From Yersinia bercovieri ATCC 43970 (GTDB taxonomy: Bacteria; Pseudomonadota; Gammaproteobacteria; Enterobacterales; Enterobacteriaceae): a stretch of DNA of 64,000 nucleotides. The stretch spans positions 3,286,001 through 3,350,000 of the forward strand of contig NZ_CP054044.1 of the NCBI RefSeq assembly GCF_013282745.1, in the 5' to 3' direction. This document shows, one piece after another, positions 47,823-56,105 of the stretch (its first letter is position 1; each line of letters starts with the position of its first letter). The position numbers and the translations under genes were made by a program. The notes beneath the pieces were generated by a model. It had not been told where the DNA came from, searched no databases, and saw only the letters and a program-made list of their open reading frames with translations.

Positions 47823-48185
47823 CTACCCGCCCATCACCGCCGCGACGGGCGGAATGGCATCCGGATCGGCGGGCGTGATAATCAGGCGTTGAACGTTATT
47901 GTTCGCCCCCAACTGGTCTAAGTCGCTGCCGTTGGCATAGGCCACCATCACCGCCTGCGCCGCCTCGTTAACCCGCTGGCGTAATACCAGTTCACGGTAG
48001 GCGTTTTCCTGCAATAACTTGACCAGTGGCTCGGACTCTAACGATAAGGTGCGGGTGATGGCCGCCTGCTCGTCAGCGGGATAGAGGGCGATCAGCTCCG
48101 CCTTGCGTTCAGCGAGCAGGGTTTCATAATCCAGTGCTTCCACCGCCAGTGGGGCGGGTAGCTGTGACAGGTCGATAGTGCTCAT
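47823..48185 (-). pseudogene. Baseplate gpJ, N-terminal part
   Basis: 120 codons: DLSQLPAPLAVEALDYETLLAERKAELIALYP, ANGSDLDQLGANNNVQRLIITPADPDAIPPVAAVMGG, then a stop. This is the first part of gpJ; intact proteins continue with a charged segment (DDxxRxR and PEGxSVAGP-like). That segment is missing here and the frame shifts into VADASALSP, so about 35 codons have been deleted. Start overlaps W (ATGA). Confidence 0.85.
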
Positions 48186-48532
48186 GAACCGCCTCCAACG
48201 GGGATCGCCAGATTAAAGCTGTCAGCCAGATCGGTGCGCTGGCCCTGAAGCTCCAGCGTCATTTTGCCCGCCTGCGGCTGTGCCAATAACACGCGGGTCA
48301 GTACCACACGCGGCTCCCAGCGCATGATGGCGCTGTAGGCCGCCGACATAGCTTTTAGCCGTAACAGCGGGTTCTGCGGGTCGTCAATCAGGTCAGACAG
48401 CAGCGAGCCATAGCCCCGGCGCATACAGCGCGTGGTGATCGGGGTGGTGACGATATCGGTGATCGACTGGGTGATGTGATCCATGTCGGTAATGCGTCGC
48501 CCGGTCTGGGCATTCATGCCTAAGTAGATCAT
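48182..48532 (-). CDS. Baseplate protein gpW
   Basis: 116 residues, length of P2 gpW (115), with the gp25-like core: YLGMNAQTGRRITDMDHITQSITDIVTTPITTRCMRRGYGS, LLSDLIDDPQNPLLRLKAMSAAYSAI and WEPRVVL. It appears whole; start and stop overlap V and J by four bases as in intact P2-like phages. The only complete gene in the baseplate block. Confidence 0.9.
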   Translation of the reverse strand: MIYLGMNAQTGRRITDMDHITQSITDIVTTPITTRCMRRGYGSLLSDLIDDPQNPLLRLKAMSAAYSAIMRWEPRVVLTRVLLAQPQAGKMTLELQGQRTDLADSFNLAIPVGGGS

Positions 48533-48968
48533 GTGTTTGGCCCGTCCGAGTGACTCCCACCGCGCTGCACGCCGCCGTGGGTGTGGCTATCAACCACTAC
48601 GCCATTGGATGAGAAGCTGCCGCCGGAGTGCTGAATATTTCCGGTCATTTTGCCGCCTTCCTTTACTTCTAAGGTGGCGGTGGTCAGATGTTGGGTGCAC
48701 TTTTCTGATATAGAGAGGCAATGATCACCCCAGCAGATAACTCGCCGCCAGCGGCCAGAATAATCACCTGCTCCCCTGCGGTCGGCGGCCACCATGTTTT
48801 AGCGGTTCCGGCGCGGCGCACCGACCACGGCAACCAGTCAGTGAGTAATTCACCGCAGCGTACGCGGGCTTTGGGCGGATCAAGGGTTAAATCCACCTGT
48901 TCCACGATACCGAAACGGATCAGATTCATTATCAGGCGATAGATTTCGGCGTTGGTCATGGCGGTCAA
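48529..48968 (-). pseudogene. Baseplate spike gpV with internal deletion and frameshift
   Basis: The first 90 codons (from 48968) give the gpV N-domain (IYRLIMNLIRFGIVEQVDL, PKARVRCGELLTDWLPW, PTAGEQVIILAAGGELSAGVIIASLYQKSAPN) and then a stop at 48684. A second frame supplies the C-terminal spike part LTTATLEVKEGGKMTGNIQHSGG and the tip SHTHGGVQRGGSHSDGPN with its HxH metal motif. Most of the beta-helix between them has been lost. Ends overlapping W. Confidence 0.82.
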
Positions 48969-49076
48969 TACTCGTTATTCAGCGTAACGGTATTGTTTAC
49001 GCGCGCGGGCAGGGGCGCAACGCGCGGCAGTTGTAGGGGGGCTGTGACAACGTTTAGCGAGAAATTTCGGTGTGGT

Positions 49077-49664
49077 TTAGCTAATACAGCGGGCGAATAA
49101 CGCAGTCATGCGTTGATAGCGGCAATGGTAGCCATCAATATTGGCCTGAATCCATTCATCGGGGTTGATGCCAGCGAAGGAGATTTGAAAGCCACAATTG
49201 ATAATAATGTGTTCGAACAGCAGCCGCTGCGCCCGGCCATTACCTTCACGGAAAGGGTGGATAACATTAAGATCAGAGTAGTACTCAGCCAGTTTTACAA
49301 TCAGCGAGTCATAGGGCAGGCCAACCAGATAGTTTTCTCGTGCCAGTTGGTTAAACAGCCGGTTAGCTTCAGGGGCAATACGATTGATATTGCAAAATCG
49401 GCTGGTGCCTTTGGAGATATCAATGGTACGCAGCTCTCCGGCCCAATGATAAATATCGCCAAACAAGGCTTGATGCAGTGAGCGCCAGTAAAGTAAGTCA
49501 TAGGGCGGTGGGCTAAATTCGATCTCCATAATCGCCAACTCGGAAAAATCTTTTTCCATCTCAATAAACTGGTCATCATCAGTAATACCGAATTTATTGA
49601 TTAACACCTGACTGTTCGGATAGGTATAAGGATCTGGGCCGTCACCGTATTTATCGCTGTTCAC
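49077..49664 (-). CDS. Fic-domain toxin (AMPylase), class I
   Basis: 195 residues, one Fic domain with the complete active motif HPFREGNGRAQR (H136), the flap upstream (ISKGTSRFCN), and the helices WRSLHQALFGDIYHWAGELR and YDSLIVKLAEYYSDLN. Length is that of E. coli FicT (200). Such proteins transfer AMP to targets such as gyrase and topoisomerase IV. The start overlaps the upstream antitoxin gene by four bases (ATGA). It is at the prophage edge next to V and probably cargo. Confidence 0.88.
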   Translation of the reverse strand: MNSDKYGDGPDPYTYPNSQVLINKFGITDDDQFIEMEKDFSELAIMEIEFSPPPYDLLYWRSLHQALFGDIYHWAGELRTIDISKGTSRFCNINRIAPEANRLFNQLARENYLVGLPYDSLIVKLAEYYSDLNVIHPFREGNGRAQRLLFEHIIINCGFQISFAGINPDEWIQANIDGYHCRYQRMTALFARCIS

Positions 49665-49861
49665 CGCGAACTCGGCTGGTTTTTGGTGGCGTATTTATTC
49701 ATCAGGCTTTGCTTCAGTTTAGCCCTTTCGTTCTTTGAGGTTGGCAACGTTTGATTAGTGCTGTTTAAGCCTTCCAAACGCATACTTTGACGATAATTTT
49801 CTAACTTCACACGGTCGAAGTACTGTTTTTTCTCAGCCAGACTCGTCATTACATTAGCCAT
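49661..49861 (-). CDS. Small Fic antitoxin (FicA/VbhA-like)
   Basis: 66 residues from the ATG at 49861, which has GGGGA five bases upstream. The inhibitory motif (S/T)xxxE(G/N) is present as SMRLEG in the helix KLENYRQSMRLEGLN, which resembles E. coli YhfG (ASRRLEG). It would insert its glutamate into the Fic ATP site. A start at 49930 would add a hydrophobic segment (IFVLSACLYVLLGIVM) not expected in an antitoxin, so the shorter form is preferred. Overlaps the toxin gene. Confidence 0.75.
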   Translation of the reverse strand: MANVMTSLAEKKQYFDRVKLENYRQSMRLEGLNSTNQTLPTSKNERAKLKQSLMNKYATKNQPSSR

Positions 49862-49973
49862 TACGATCCCCAGTAAAACATATAGACATGCAGATAAAAC
49901 AAATATACGCGATCCAGCGGAGTTTTTCATCCCAGCGTAATGTTAGCCACGGGCGATAAAATCAAATACCTGA

Positions 49974-50099
49974 TTGATTACGCAAGTAGCGAAACGGACG
50001 CAGACGCACTATCCCAAGCTAGGTGAAATCATCCCAGTATTAACACAACGGTTAACTGATGAGGCCAAACGATTGCTGCCGGGCAATCCAGCGGCTTAG
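49974..50099 (+). pseudogene. Coding-like fragment at the prophage right edge
   Basis: 41 open codons from a TTG, including VAKRTQTHYPKLGEI and IPVLTQRLTDEAKRLLPG, ending at 50099 before the convergent spoVR. The composition looks like the C-terminus of a real protein, but I do not recognise it and no good start exists. Possibly a remnant of the phage or of a gene cut by its insertion. Confidence 0.4.
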
Positions 50100-50139
50100 C
50101 CACTGCTGCCCGTCCTAAATAGTGATTATGCGGCAAAAT

Positions 50140-51675
50140 CTAGAGCTTATTCGCTCTGGGCGGTACGCTGTCCAGTTGCTCGATACTGCCATCGTCATTC
50201 AGTTGCTCCATATGAATATCAAATCCCCATAAACGATGAATATGTTTCATCACTTGTTGGCGGCTTTTATCCAGTGGTGCGCGGTCATGGGGAATGTAGC
50301 GCAGGGTTAAGGAGCGGTCACCGCGCAGATCTACGTTCCAGACCTGAATGTTTGGCTCATGATTGCTCAGATTGTATTGAGCTGATAATTCATTACGGAT
50401 GGCACGATAGCCCTCTTCATTGTGAATAGCGGAAATCTCCAGATAATTATGTTTATCATCATCCAGCACAGTGAAGAGACGGAAGTCACGCATCACTTTT
50501 GGTGATAAGAACTGGCTGATAAAGCTCTCATCTTTAAAGTCGCGCATTGCAAAATGCAGGGTATCTAACCAATCTTTGCCCGCGATATCCGGGAACCAGT
50601 AGTAGTCCTCCTCGGTCGGCGATTGGCAGATGCGCTTAATATCCTGAAACATCGCAAAACCCAGGGCGTAGGGGTTAATGCCGTTGTAATAAGGGCTGTT
50701 ATAGGGCGGTTGGTAGACAACATTGGTGTGGCTGTGCAAAAACTCCATCATAAATCGATCAGTGACCTGACCTTCATCATACAGATGGTTAAGAATGGTG
50801 TAGTGCCAGAATGTCGCCCAGCCTTCGTTCATCACCTGAGTCTGTTTTTGCGGGTAAAAATATTGGCTGACTTTACGCACTATGCGCAGCACTTCCCGCT
50901 GCCATGACTCCAGCAGTGGGGCATTTTTCTCCATAAAATAGAGCAAATTTTCCTGCGGTTCACTGGGGTAGCGCTGAGCCTGCGCCTGAACTTCGCCTCG
51001 ATCCTTGCGTGGCAATGTTTTCCACAGTGAGTTGACCTGACTTTGCAGATACTCTTCGCGACTTTTCTGGCGGGCGGTCTCTTCAACCAGCGAGATTTTT
51101 TGTGGGCGCTTATAGCGATCTACCCCGTAATTCATCAGCGCATGGCAAGAGTCCAGTAGCCGCTCAACCTCCTCCACACCGTAGCGCTCCTCGCATTCAC
51201 TGATGTAATGGCGTGCAAACAGCAGATAATCCACAATCGAGCTGGCATCTGTCCAGGCACGGAACAGATAGTTATTTTTGAAGAAAGAGTTATGCCCATA
51301 GCAGGCGTGAGCCATCACCAGCGCCTGCATGGTAATGGTGTTCTCCTCCATCAAATAAGCGATACAAGGATTGGAGTTAATCACAATTTCGTAGGCCAGA
51401 CCTTGCTGACCATGCTTATATTTTTGCTCGGTTTCGATAAATTTCTTACCGAAAGACCAGTGGGTATAGTTAATGGGCATGCCAATACTTGAATAGGCAT
51501 CCATCATCTGTTCTGAGGTGATAACCTCGATTTGATGGGGGTAAGTCTCAAGCCGGTAATGTTTTGCTACCCGGTCTATCTGGTCCAGATAGACCTGCAA
51601 CAATTCAAATGTCCAGTCCGGGCCGTCAGTCAGGCGCTTATCTTGCGCGGTCTGTTTCGGTGTTGAAGTTGTCAT
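50140..51675 (-). CDS. spoVR: SpoVR family protein (YcgB)
   Basis: 511 residues, nearly the length of E. coli YcgB (510). Conserved phrases: TDGPDWTFELLQVYLDQI, AYLMEENTITMQALVMAHACYGHNSFFKNN, QVMNEGWATFWHYTILNHLYDEG and YNGINPYALGFAMF. The family is linked with stationary phase and with the YeaGH kinase system, whose genes also lie in this window (yeaG, yeaH), but its biochemical role is unknown. Upstream gap of 462 bases shared with dadA. Confidence 0.93.
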   Translation of the reverse strand: MTTSTPKQTAQDKRLTDGPDWTFELLQVYLDQIDRVAKHYRLETYPHQIEVITSEQMMDAYSSIGMPINYTHWSFGKKFIETEQKYKHGQQGLAYEIVINSNPCIAYLMEENTITMQALVMAHACYGHNSFFKNNYLFRAWTDASSIVDYLLFARHYISECEERYGVEEVERLLDSCHALMNYGVDRYKRPQKISLVEETARQKSREEYLQSQVNSLWKTLPRKDRGEVQAQAQRYPSEPQENLLYFMEKNAPLLESWQREVLRIVRKVSQYFYPQKQTQVMNEGWATFWHYTILNHLYDEGQVTDRFMMEFLHSHTNVVYQPPYNSPYYNGINPYALGFAMFQDIKRICQSPTEEDYYWFPDIAGKDWLDTLHFAMRDFKDESFISQFLSPKVMRDFRLFTVLDDDKHNYLEISAIHNEEGYRAIRNELSAQYNLSNHEPNIQVWNVDLRGDRSLTLRYIPHDRAPLDKSRQQVMKHIHRLWGFDIHMEQLNDDGSIEQLDSVPPRANKL

Positions 51676-52030
51676 TAGCGCATCCTCACGGTTTTATAAC
51701 CCTGCAAAATACCGGTCACTTCAATAATCCTAGCTTAATATGAACAAATTGAGGCATGGCAAGACCTTATGTCAACCTAGATTATTATTAGCCCTAAGAA
51801 TGTACAAACTTAAACAGACTATCATTAGACTATTATTCTGCTTATAAGCTGAATTTACAGAATATAAAACCAATAAACATGACATATACAACATGCTAAT
51901 TATTCATGCTGTTAATAGGGATAAATAAGCTATTTTTTAGCCTTTTTGGCGTATTGCTACATAAAAATAGAATCTTATCGCTATTTCGCACCAGCTATTG
52001 AACTCAAAAGTGATTACGGCGTAAATTAAT

Positions 52031-52046
52031 TGTGAATTAAGTCACA
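52031..52046 (+). promoter_or_regulatory. CRP site upstream of dadAX
   Basis: TGTGAATTAAGTCACA, a perfect TGTGA-N6-TCACA site, 92 bases before the dadA start. The dad operon of E. coli is under cAMP-CRP and Lrp control, so the placement fits. The rest of the 462-base spoVR-dadA gap is AT-rich without a gene. Confidence 0.88.
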
Positions 52047-52137
52047 GTCTATAATTAATATGTTGGCTAGTTTTTTCTGCTAGGTTAATTTTCTGTCAAC
52101 GGAATATTGTGCTTTTGGTGTGGTTTGGGAGAGGAAT

Positions 52138-53442
52138 ATGCGCATTGTCATTTTAGGAAGTGGCGTTGTGGGTGTAACCAGTGCCTGGTATCTCGCGAAA
52201 GAGGGTCATGACGTCACTGTCATTGATCGTCAGGAGGGGCCAGCGCAGGAGACCAGTGCCGGCAATGCGGGGCAGATATCACCGGGATATGCCGCCCCTT
52301 GGGCCGCGCCAGGGGTGCCGCTTAAGGCGATAAAATGGATGTTCCAACGCCATGCACCGCTGGCGATTCACCTTGATGGCAGTAGTTTCCAGCTGCGCTG
52401 GATGTGGCAAATGCTGAGAAACTGCGACACCTCCCACTACATGATCAATAAAAGCCGCATGGTGCGGCTGGCAGAATATAGCCGTGATTGCTTAAAAGAT
52501 CTGCGGGAAGCGACCGGCATTCAGTATGAGGGGCGGCAGGGGGGAACCTTGCAACTGTTCCGAACCGAGCAGCAGTTTGATAACGCCGCCAAGGATATTG
52601 CGGTGTTGGATGATGCCGGCGTGCCATATTCGTTGTTAACCGCCGAGCAACTGGCCACAGTAGAACCCGCATTGGCGAAAGTGGCGCATAAACTCAGCGG
52701 CGGGCTACGTTTGCCAAATGATGAAACTGGCGACTGTAAACTGTTTACCGAGCGTTTAGCTAAGATGGCTGAGCAGGCGGGGGTCAAATTCCGCTTTAAT
52801 TGCCCGGTAGATAAACTGCTGGTGGAGGGTGATCAAATTGCTGGCGTGTTGTGCGGCGACGATATTATAAAGGCCGATGCCTATGTGGTGGCGTTTGGTG
52901 CCTACTCAACGGCGCTACTGGCGGGGCTGGTCTCCATTCCGGTCTATCCGCTAAAAGGCTACTCACTGACTATTCCCATTACCGATCCCGCCTCGGCCCC
53001 GGTTTCTACCGTGTTGGATGAGAGCTACAAAATTGCGATTACCCGCTTTGATGATCGCATTCGGGTGGGGGGGATGGCGGAAATTGTTGGCTTTAATACT
53101 CAACTGGCACCAGCGCGGCGTGAAACCCTGGAGATGGTGGTCAGGGATCTCTATCCCGATGGCGGCAATATCAGTCAGGCCAGCTTCTGGACCGGTTTGC
53201 GCCCGATGACGCCCGATGGCACGCCGATTATTGGTCGTACTTCGCTGAAGAATCTCTATCTGAACACCGGCCATGGCACCTTGGGCTGGACCATGGCGTG
53301 CGGCTCGGGCCAACTATTGGCTGATATTATCGATGGCCGCCGTCCCGCTATATTGGCTGATGATTTGGCGGTCGCGCGTTATAGTGCGGGCTTTCGGCCG
53401 CTAAATTTCACGCCGTTGCATGATGTGCATCCGGTTCGTTAG
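52138..53442 (+). CDS. dadA: D-amino acid dehydrogenase DadA
   Basis: FAD-dependent, membrane-associated enzyme oxidising D-alanine and other D-amino acids to keto acids. Start at the ATG 52138 after GAGAGGAAT, giving 434 residues (E. coli 432). The dinucleotide motif [28 protein letters not shown] opens the chain, with a second FAD contact at [10 protein letters not shown] and the C-terminal [34 protein letters not shown]. dadX follows 87 bases later. Confidence 0.96.
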   Translation: MRIVILGSGVVGVTSAWYLAKEGHDVTVIDRQEGPAQETSAGNAGQISPGYAAPWAAPGVPLKAIKWMFQRHAPLAIHLDGSSFQLRWMWQMLRNCDTSHYMINKSRMVRLAEYSRDCLKDLREATGIQYEGRQGGTLQLFRTEQQFDNAAKDIAVLDDAGVPYSLLTAEQLATVEPALAKVAHKLSGGLRLPNDETGDCKLFTERLAKMAEQAGVKFRFNCPVDKLLVEGDQIAGVLCGDDIIKADAYVVAFGAYSTALLAGLVSIPVYPLKGYSLTIPITDPASAPVSTVLDESYKIAITRFDDRIRVGGMAEIVGFNTQLAPARRETLEMVVRDLYPDGGNISQASFWTGLRPMTPDGTPIIGRTSLKNLYLNTGHGTLGWTMACGSGQLLADIIDGRRPAILADDLAVARYSAGFRPLNFTPLHDVHPVR

Positions 53443-53529
53443 TCAATTTTTATCTATTAATCATCACCGCCATGCAGAGAGATGCTGCTGAGCGGTGAGT
53501 CATTGAATACTGTTCTGGAAGGAATAAGC

Positions 53530-54603
53530 ATGCCTCGCCCGATAGCCGCTACGCTTCATCTGTCCGCTTTGCACCACAATTTGAGTCTTATTCGCCGCCA
53601 TGTAGGCAGTGCGAAGATCTGGTCGGTGGTGAAAGCCAATGCCTATGGCCATGGTTTGGCGCGCATCTGGCAGGGGCTGGCTGCCACCGATGGTTTTGCG
53701 CTACTGGACTTGAATGAAGCGATCTTATTGCGCGAACAGGGCTGGCAAGGGCCAATTTTGCTGCTTGAGGGCTTCTTTCAGCCGCAAGATCTGGCGCTGT
53801 TGGATCACTATCGACTGACCACCATAGTGCACAGTGACTGGCAGCTTGAGGCCATCAACGCCGCGCGTTTATCCGCACCGCTGAATATCTATTTGAAACT
53901 CAATAGCGGCATGAATCGTTTAGGTTTCCCGGTTGGGCAGGCAGATGCAGTTTGGCAATGGGCAAACAGTCTGAGCAATGTTGCTGAGGTGACGCTAATG
54001 AGTCACTTCGCCAATGCAGATAATCATATCGGCACCCATGAGCAATTTTCGCGCATCCAACAGGCTAGCGGGCATATTTCGGCGACCCGCTGCTTTGCCA
54101 ACTCGGCGGCTATTCTACATGCCCCCGAGACGCACTACGATTGGGTGCGCCCTGGCATTATTCTCTACGGCGCCTCTCCCAGTGGGAATATTGCCGATAT
54201 TGCGGAGATTGGCTTGCGCCCGGTGATGCATTTGCACAGTGAGATTATCGCGGTTCAGGCGCTATCCGCTGGCCATCAGGTGGGTTATGGCAGCCGCTAC
54301 CGGGCAACTGGCGCGCAGCGGATTGGCGTGGTGGCCTGTGGCTATGCCGATGGCTATCCGCGCTTAGCCCCCAGTGGCACACCAATCAGGGTGGATGGGA
54401 TTTTAACCCAGACGGTGGGGGCGATTTCGATGGATATGCTCACGGTAGATTTAACCCCATGCCCACAGGCGCAGGTGGGCAGTCAAGTTGAGATTTGGGG
54501 TGCAAACCTGCCGATCGATAATGTGGCCGCAGCGGCAGGCACGGTAGGCTATGAGTTGATGTGTGCACTGGCGGCCAGAGTGCCGGTGAGTGTTCGGCCC
54601 TGA
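53530..54603 (+). CDS. dadX: Catabolic alanine racemase DadX
   Basis: PLP-dependent racemase converting L- to D-alanine for DadA. From the ATG at 53530 (GGAATA upstream) it has 357 residues (E. coli 356). The PLP lysine is K35 in [10 protein letters not shown]; the catalytic tyrosine is in VGYGSRYRA; the interface SMDMLTVDL is present. An earlier in-frame ATG (53482) would add residues not found in the family. A hairpin (catcctcaggatattgaggatg, 54649-54672) may end the operon. Confidence 0.96.
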   Translation: MPRPIAATLHLSALHHNLSLIRRHVGSAKIWSVVKANAYGHGLARIWQGLAATDGFALLDLNEAILLREQGWQGPILLLEGFFQPQDLALLDHYRLTTIVHSDWQLEAINAARLSAPLNIYLKLNSGMNRLGFPVGQADAVWQWANSLSNVAEVTLMSHFANADNHIGTHEQFSRIQQASGHISATRCFANSAAILHAPETHYDWVRPGIILYGASPSGNIADIAEIGLRPVMHLHSEIIAVQALSAGHQVGYGSRYRATGAQRIGVVACGYADGYPRLAPSGTPIRVDGILTQTVGAISMDMLTVDLTPCPQAQVGSQVEIWGANLPIDNVAAAAGTVGYELMCALAARVPVSVRP

Positions 54604-54695
54604 GCGGCTGAACGCGCACAGTAGCGGGTATTCAACAGGGGGGCCTCGTCATCCTCAGGATATTGAGGATGACGACCATCACCTTAGGGCGGCGG

Positions 54696-55889
54696 CTAGT
54701 TTATTTTTTGCAAGGTGCCGCGAACATGTTTACTGGCGCGGCGCGCCTGCCATGCCAGTAAGCAGCCCGCCAGCATCACAATGGCGAGTGACAACTTAGG
54801 CTCAATCGGCAGGGCCATTGCCAACAGGCCCAGCCCGGCACCACCGGCCATCTGAACAAAGCCCACCAATGCGGAGGCGACACCCGCTTCATTGGCGTAA
54901 GGTTCCAGTGCATAGCTGGTGGCCGGCCCCATCATAAAGGCTAAACCGGCACAGGCGCTGGCGACAGGTAACATATAGACCAGCCAGTGGTTTTGTGTTT
55001 CCGCCGCTAGCTGTGTTAGGCCAAATAGTAGCCCCAGAGAGCCTAATGCCATTAGCCAGCTACCGACCATTAAGCAGGTCGGGCGGCCCACTTTTTGGAT
55101 AATCCGATTGGCAAAAAAGCTGACAGCCATGATCCAAAAACCATTGGCGCCGAAAACCAACGAGAATTGCAGCGGGCTAAGCCCCGCGCCCACCATCAAT
55201 ACATTGGGGGCCAGCGAGACATAGGTTAACGCCATGCCCATCGCCCCTGCATTCACCAGTGAGAATTTCAGAAAACGCTCATCGCGCAAAATGCGCAGAT
55301 AGTTTTTGATTGGCAAGCCGTTTGCGGGCTGGGTATCCACCGGGCGAGTTTCTGGCAAAAAACAGATGATGAGGATTAAGACCAGTAAGCCGTACAGCGC
55401 CAGGAACCAGAAGGGGGCGCGCCAGCCAAAAGCTTCCGCCAGTAATCCCCCCAGTAGTGGTGCCAACGCAGGGACGATATTTAATGTCCCATTAAGGAAA
55501 CCATAAGCGCGGGCGGCTTCATTGCCGTTGAGGCGGTCACGCACGCCACTGAATGCCACCACCGCCGTACAGCAAACCGCCACACCTTGTAACAGACGGG
55601 AGCTGACGAACATCAGCGGGCTGACCGCCAGCGCGGCCATAGCCGCACCCAGCATGTAGAGGATGATGCCGATAATGGCGATCGGTTTGCGGCCATATTT
55701 ATCAACCAATGGCCCGGCGATAAGCTGACCGATACCCAGCACCAATATGAACAGGGCAATGGTGGATTGGATCAGTGACTCGCTACTCTGCAACCCCTTG
55801 GCAATCGCCGGGATGGTCGGTAAGTAGAGGTCGATGCCCAAGGGGCCAAGTAAAATCAGGCTTAACAGCAGGAAAAGAAATTTTTGCAT
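54696..55889 (-). CDS. Bcr/CflA-family MFS drug exporter
   Basis: 397 residues from the ATG at 55889, twelve helices. Motif A GPLVDKYGRKPIAI lies in the first cytoplasmic loop, and motif D2-like GPLGIDLYLPTIPAI at helix 1 is typical of the DHA1 Bcr/CflA group; motif C is NGTLNIVPALAPLLGG. Similar in size to E. coli Bcr (396) and MdtL (391), but I cannot choose between them. The Shine-Dalgarno is weak. A longer start adds a cysteine-rich segment of low plausibility. Substrate unknown. Confidence 0.85.
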   Translation of the reverse strand: MQKFLFLLLSLILLGPLGIDLYLPTIPAIAKGLQSSESLIQSTIALFILVLGIGQLIAGPLVDKYGRKPIAIIGIILYMLGAAMAALAVSPLMFVSSRLLQGVAVCCTAVVAFSGVRDRLNGNEAARAYGFLNGTLNIVPALAPLLGGLLAEAFGWRAPFWFLALYGLLVLILIICFLPETRPVDTQPANGLPIKNYLRILRDERFLKFSLVNAGAMGMALTYVSLAPNVLMVGAGLSPLQFSLVFGANGFWIMAVSFFANRIIQKVGRPTCLMVGSWLMALGSLGLLFGLTQLAAETQNHWLVYMLPVASACAGLAFMMGPATSYALEPYANEAGVASALVGFVQMAGGAGLGLLAMALPIEPKLSLAIVMLAGCLLAWQARRASKHVRGTLQKIN

Positions 55890-56105
55890 AACAACAGAAC
55901 AACATCCAGAGAACAAAGGCCGCAAGGATAAATAACTTGCTGGCAAATGAAAAGGTTGGGATACCCCAGTTATATCAGTGACAATGTCACTTATTGGGGC
56001 GTTTAGTGCCGCGAATAGAGTACTACAACTAATAGTTTATCTCTTATTATTCATCAGCTAAATGACGCTGTGATTAAATGATGCAGTGATTAAATGATGC
56101 AGTGA

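Larger units (their letters stand above)
42880..50099. mobile_element. Degraded P2-like prophage remnant
   Basis: Genes match P2 late functions: ogr, T (C-terminal), U, fibre assembly, H, I, J, W and V. Integrase, repressor, replication, capsid, lysis, sheath FI, tube FII, E and D are absent. V-W-J-I-H-assembly and ogr point left, while T'-U point right; in P2 all are co-directional, so a block around T'-U has been inverted. Many genes are frameshifted or deleted. Cargo: DUF4225 gene with a small membrane protein gene, and a Fic pair. Exact ends and attachment sites were not found; limits are approximate. Confidence 0.88.

Noticed and set aside
42880-50099. Functional R-type (phage tail-like) bacteriocin such as enterocoliticin
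   Set aside because: Sheath, tube, lysis and E genes are absent, and spike, fibre and baseplate genes are broken.
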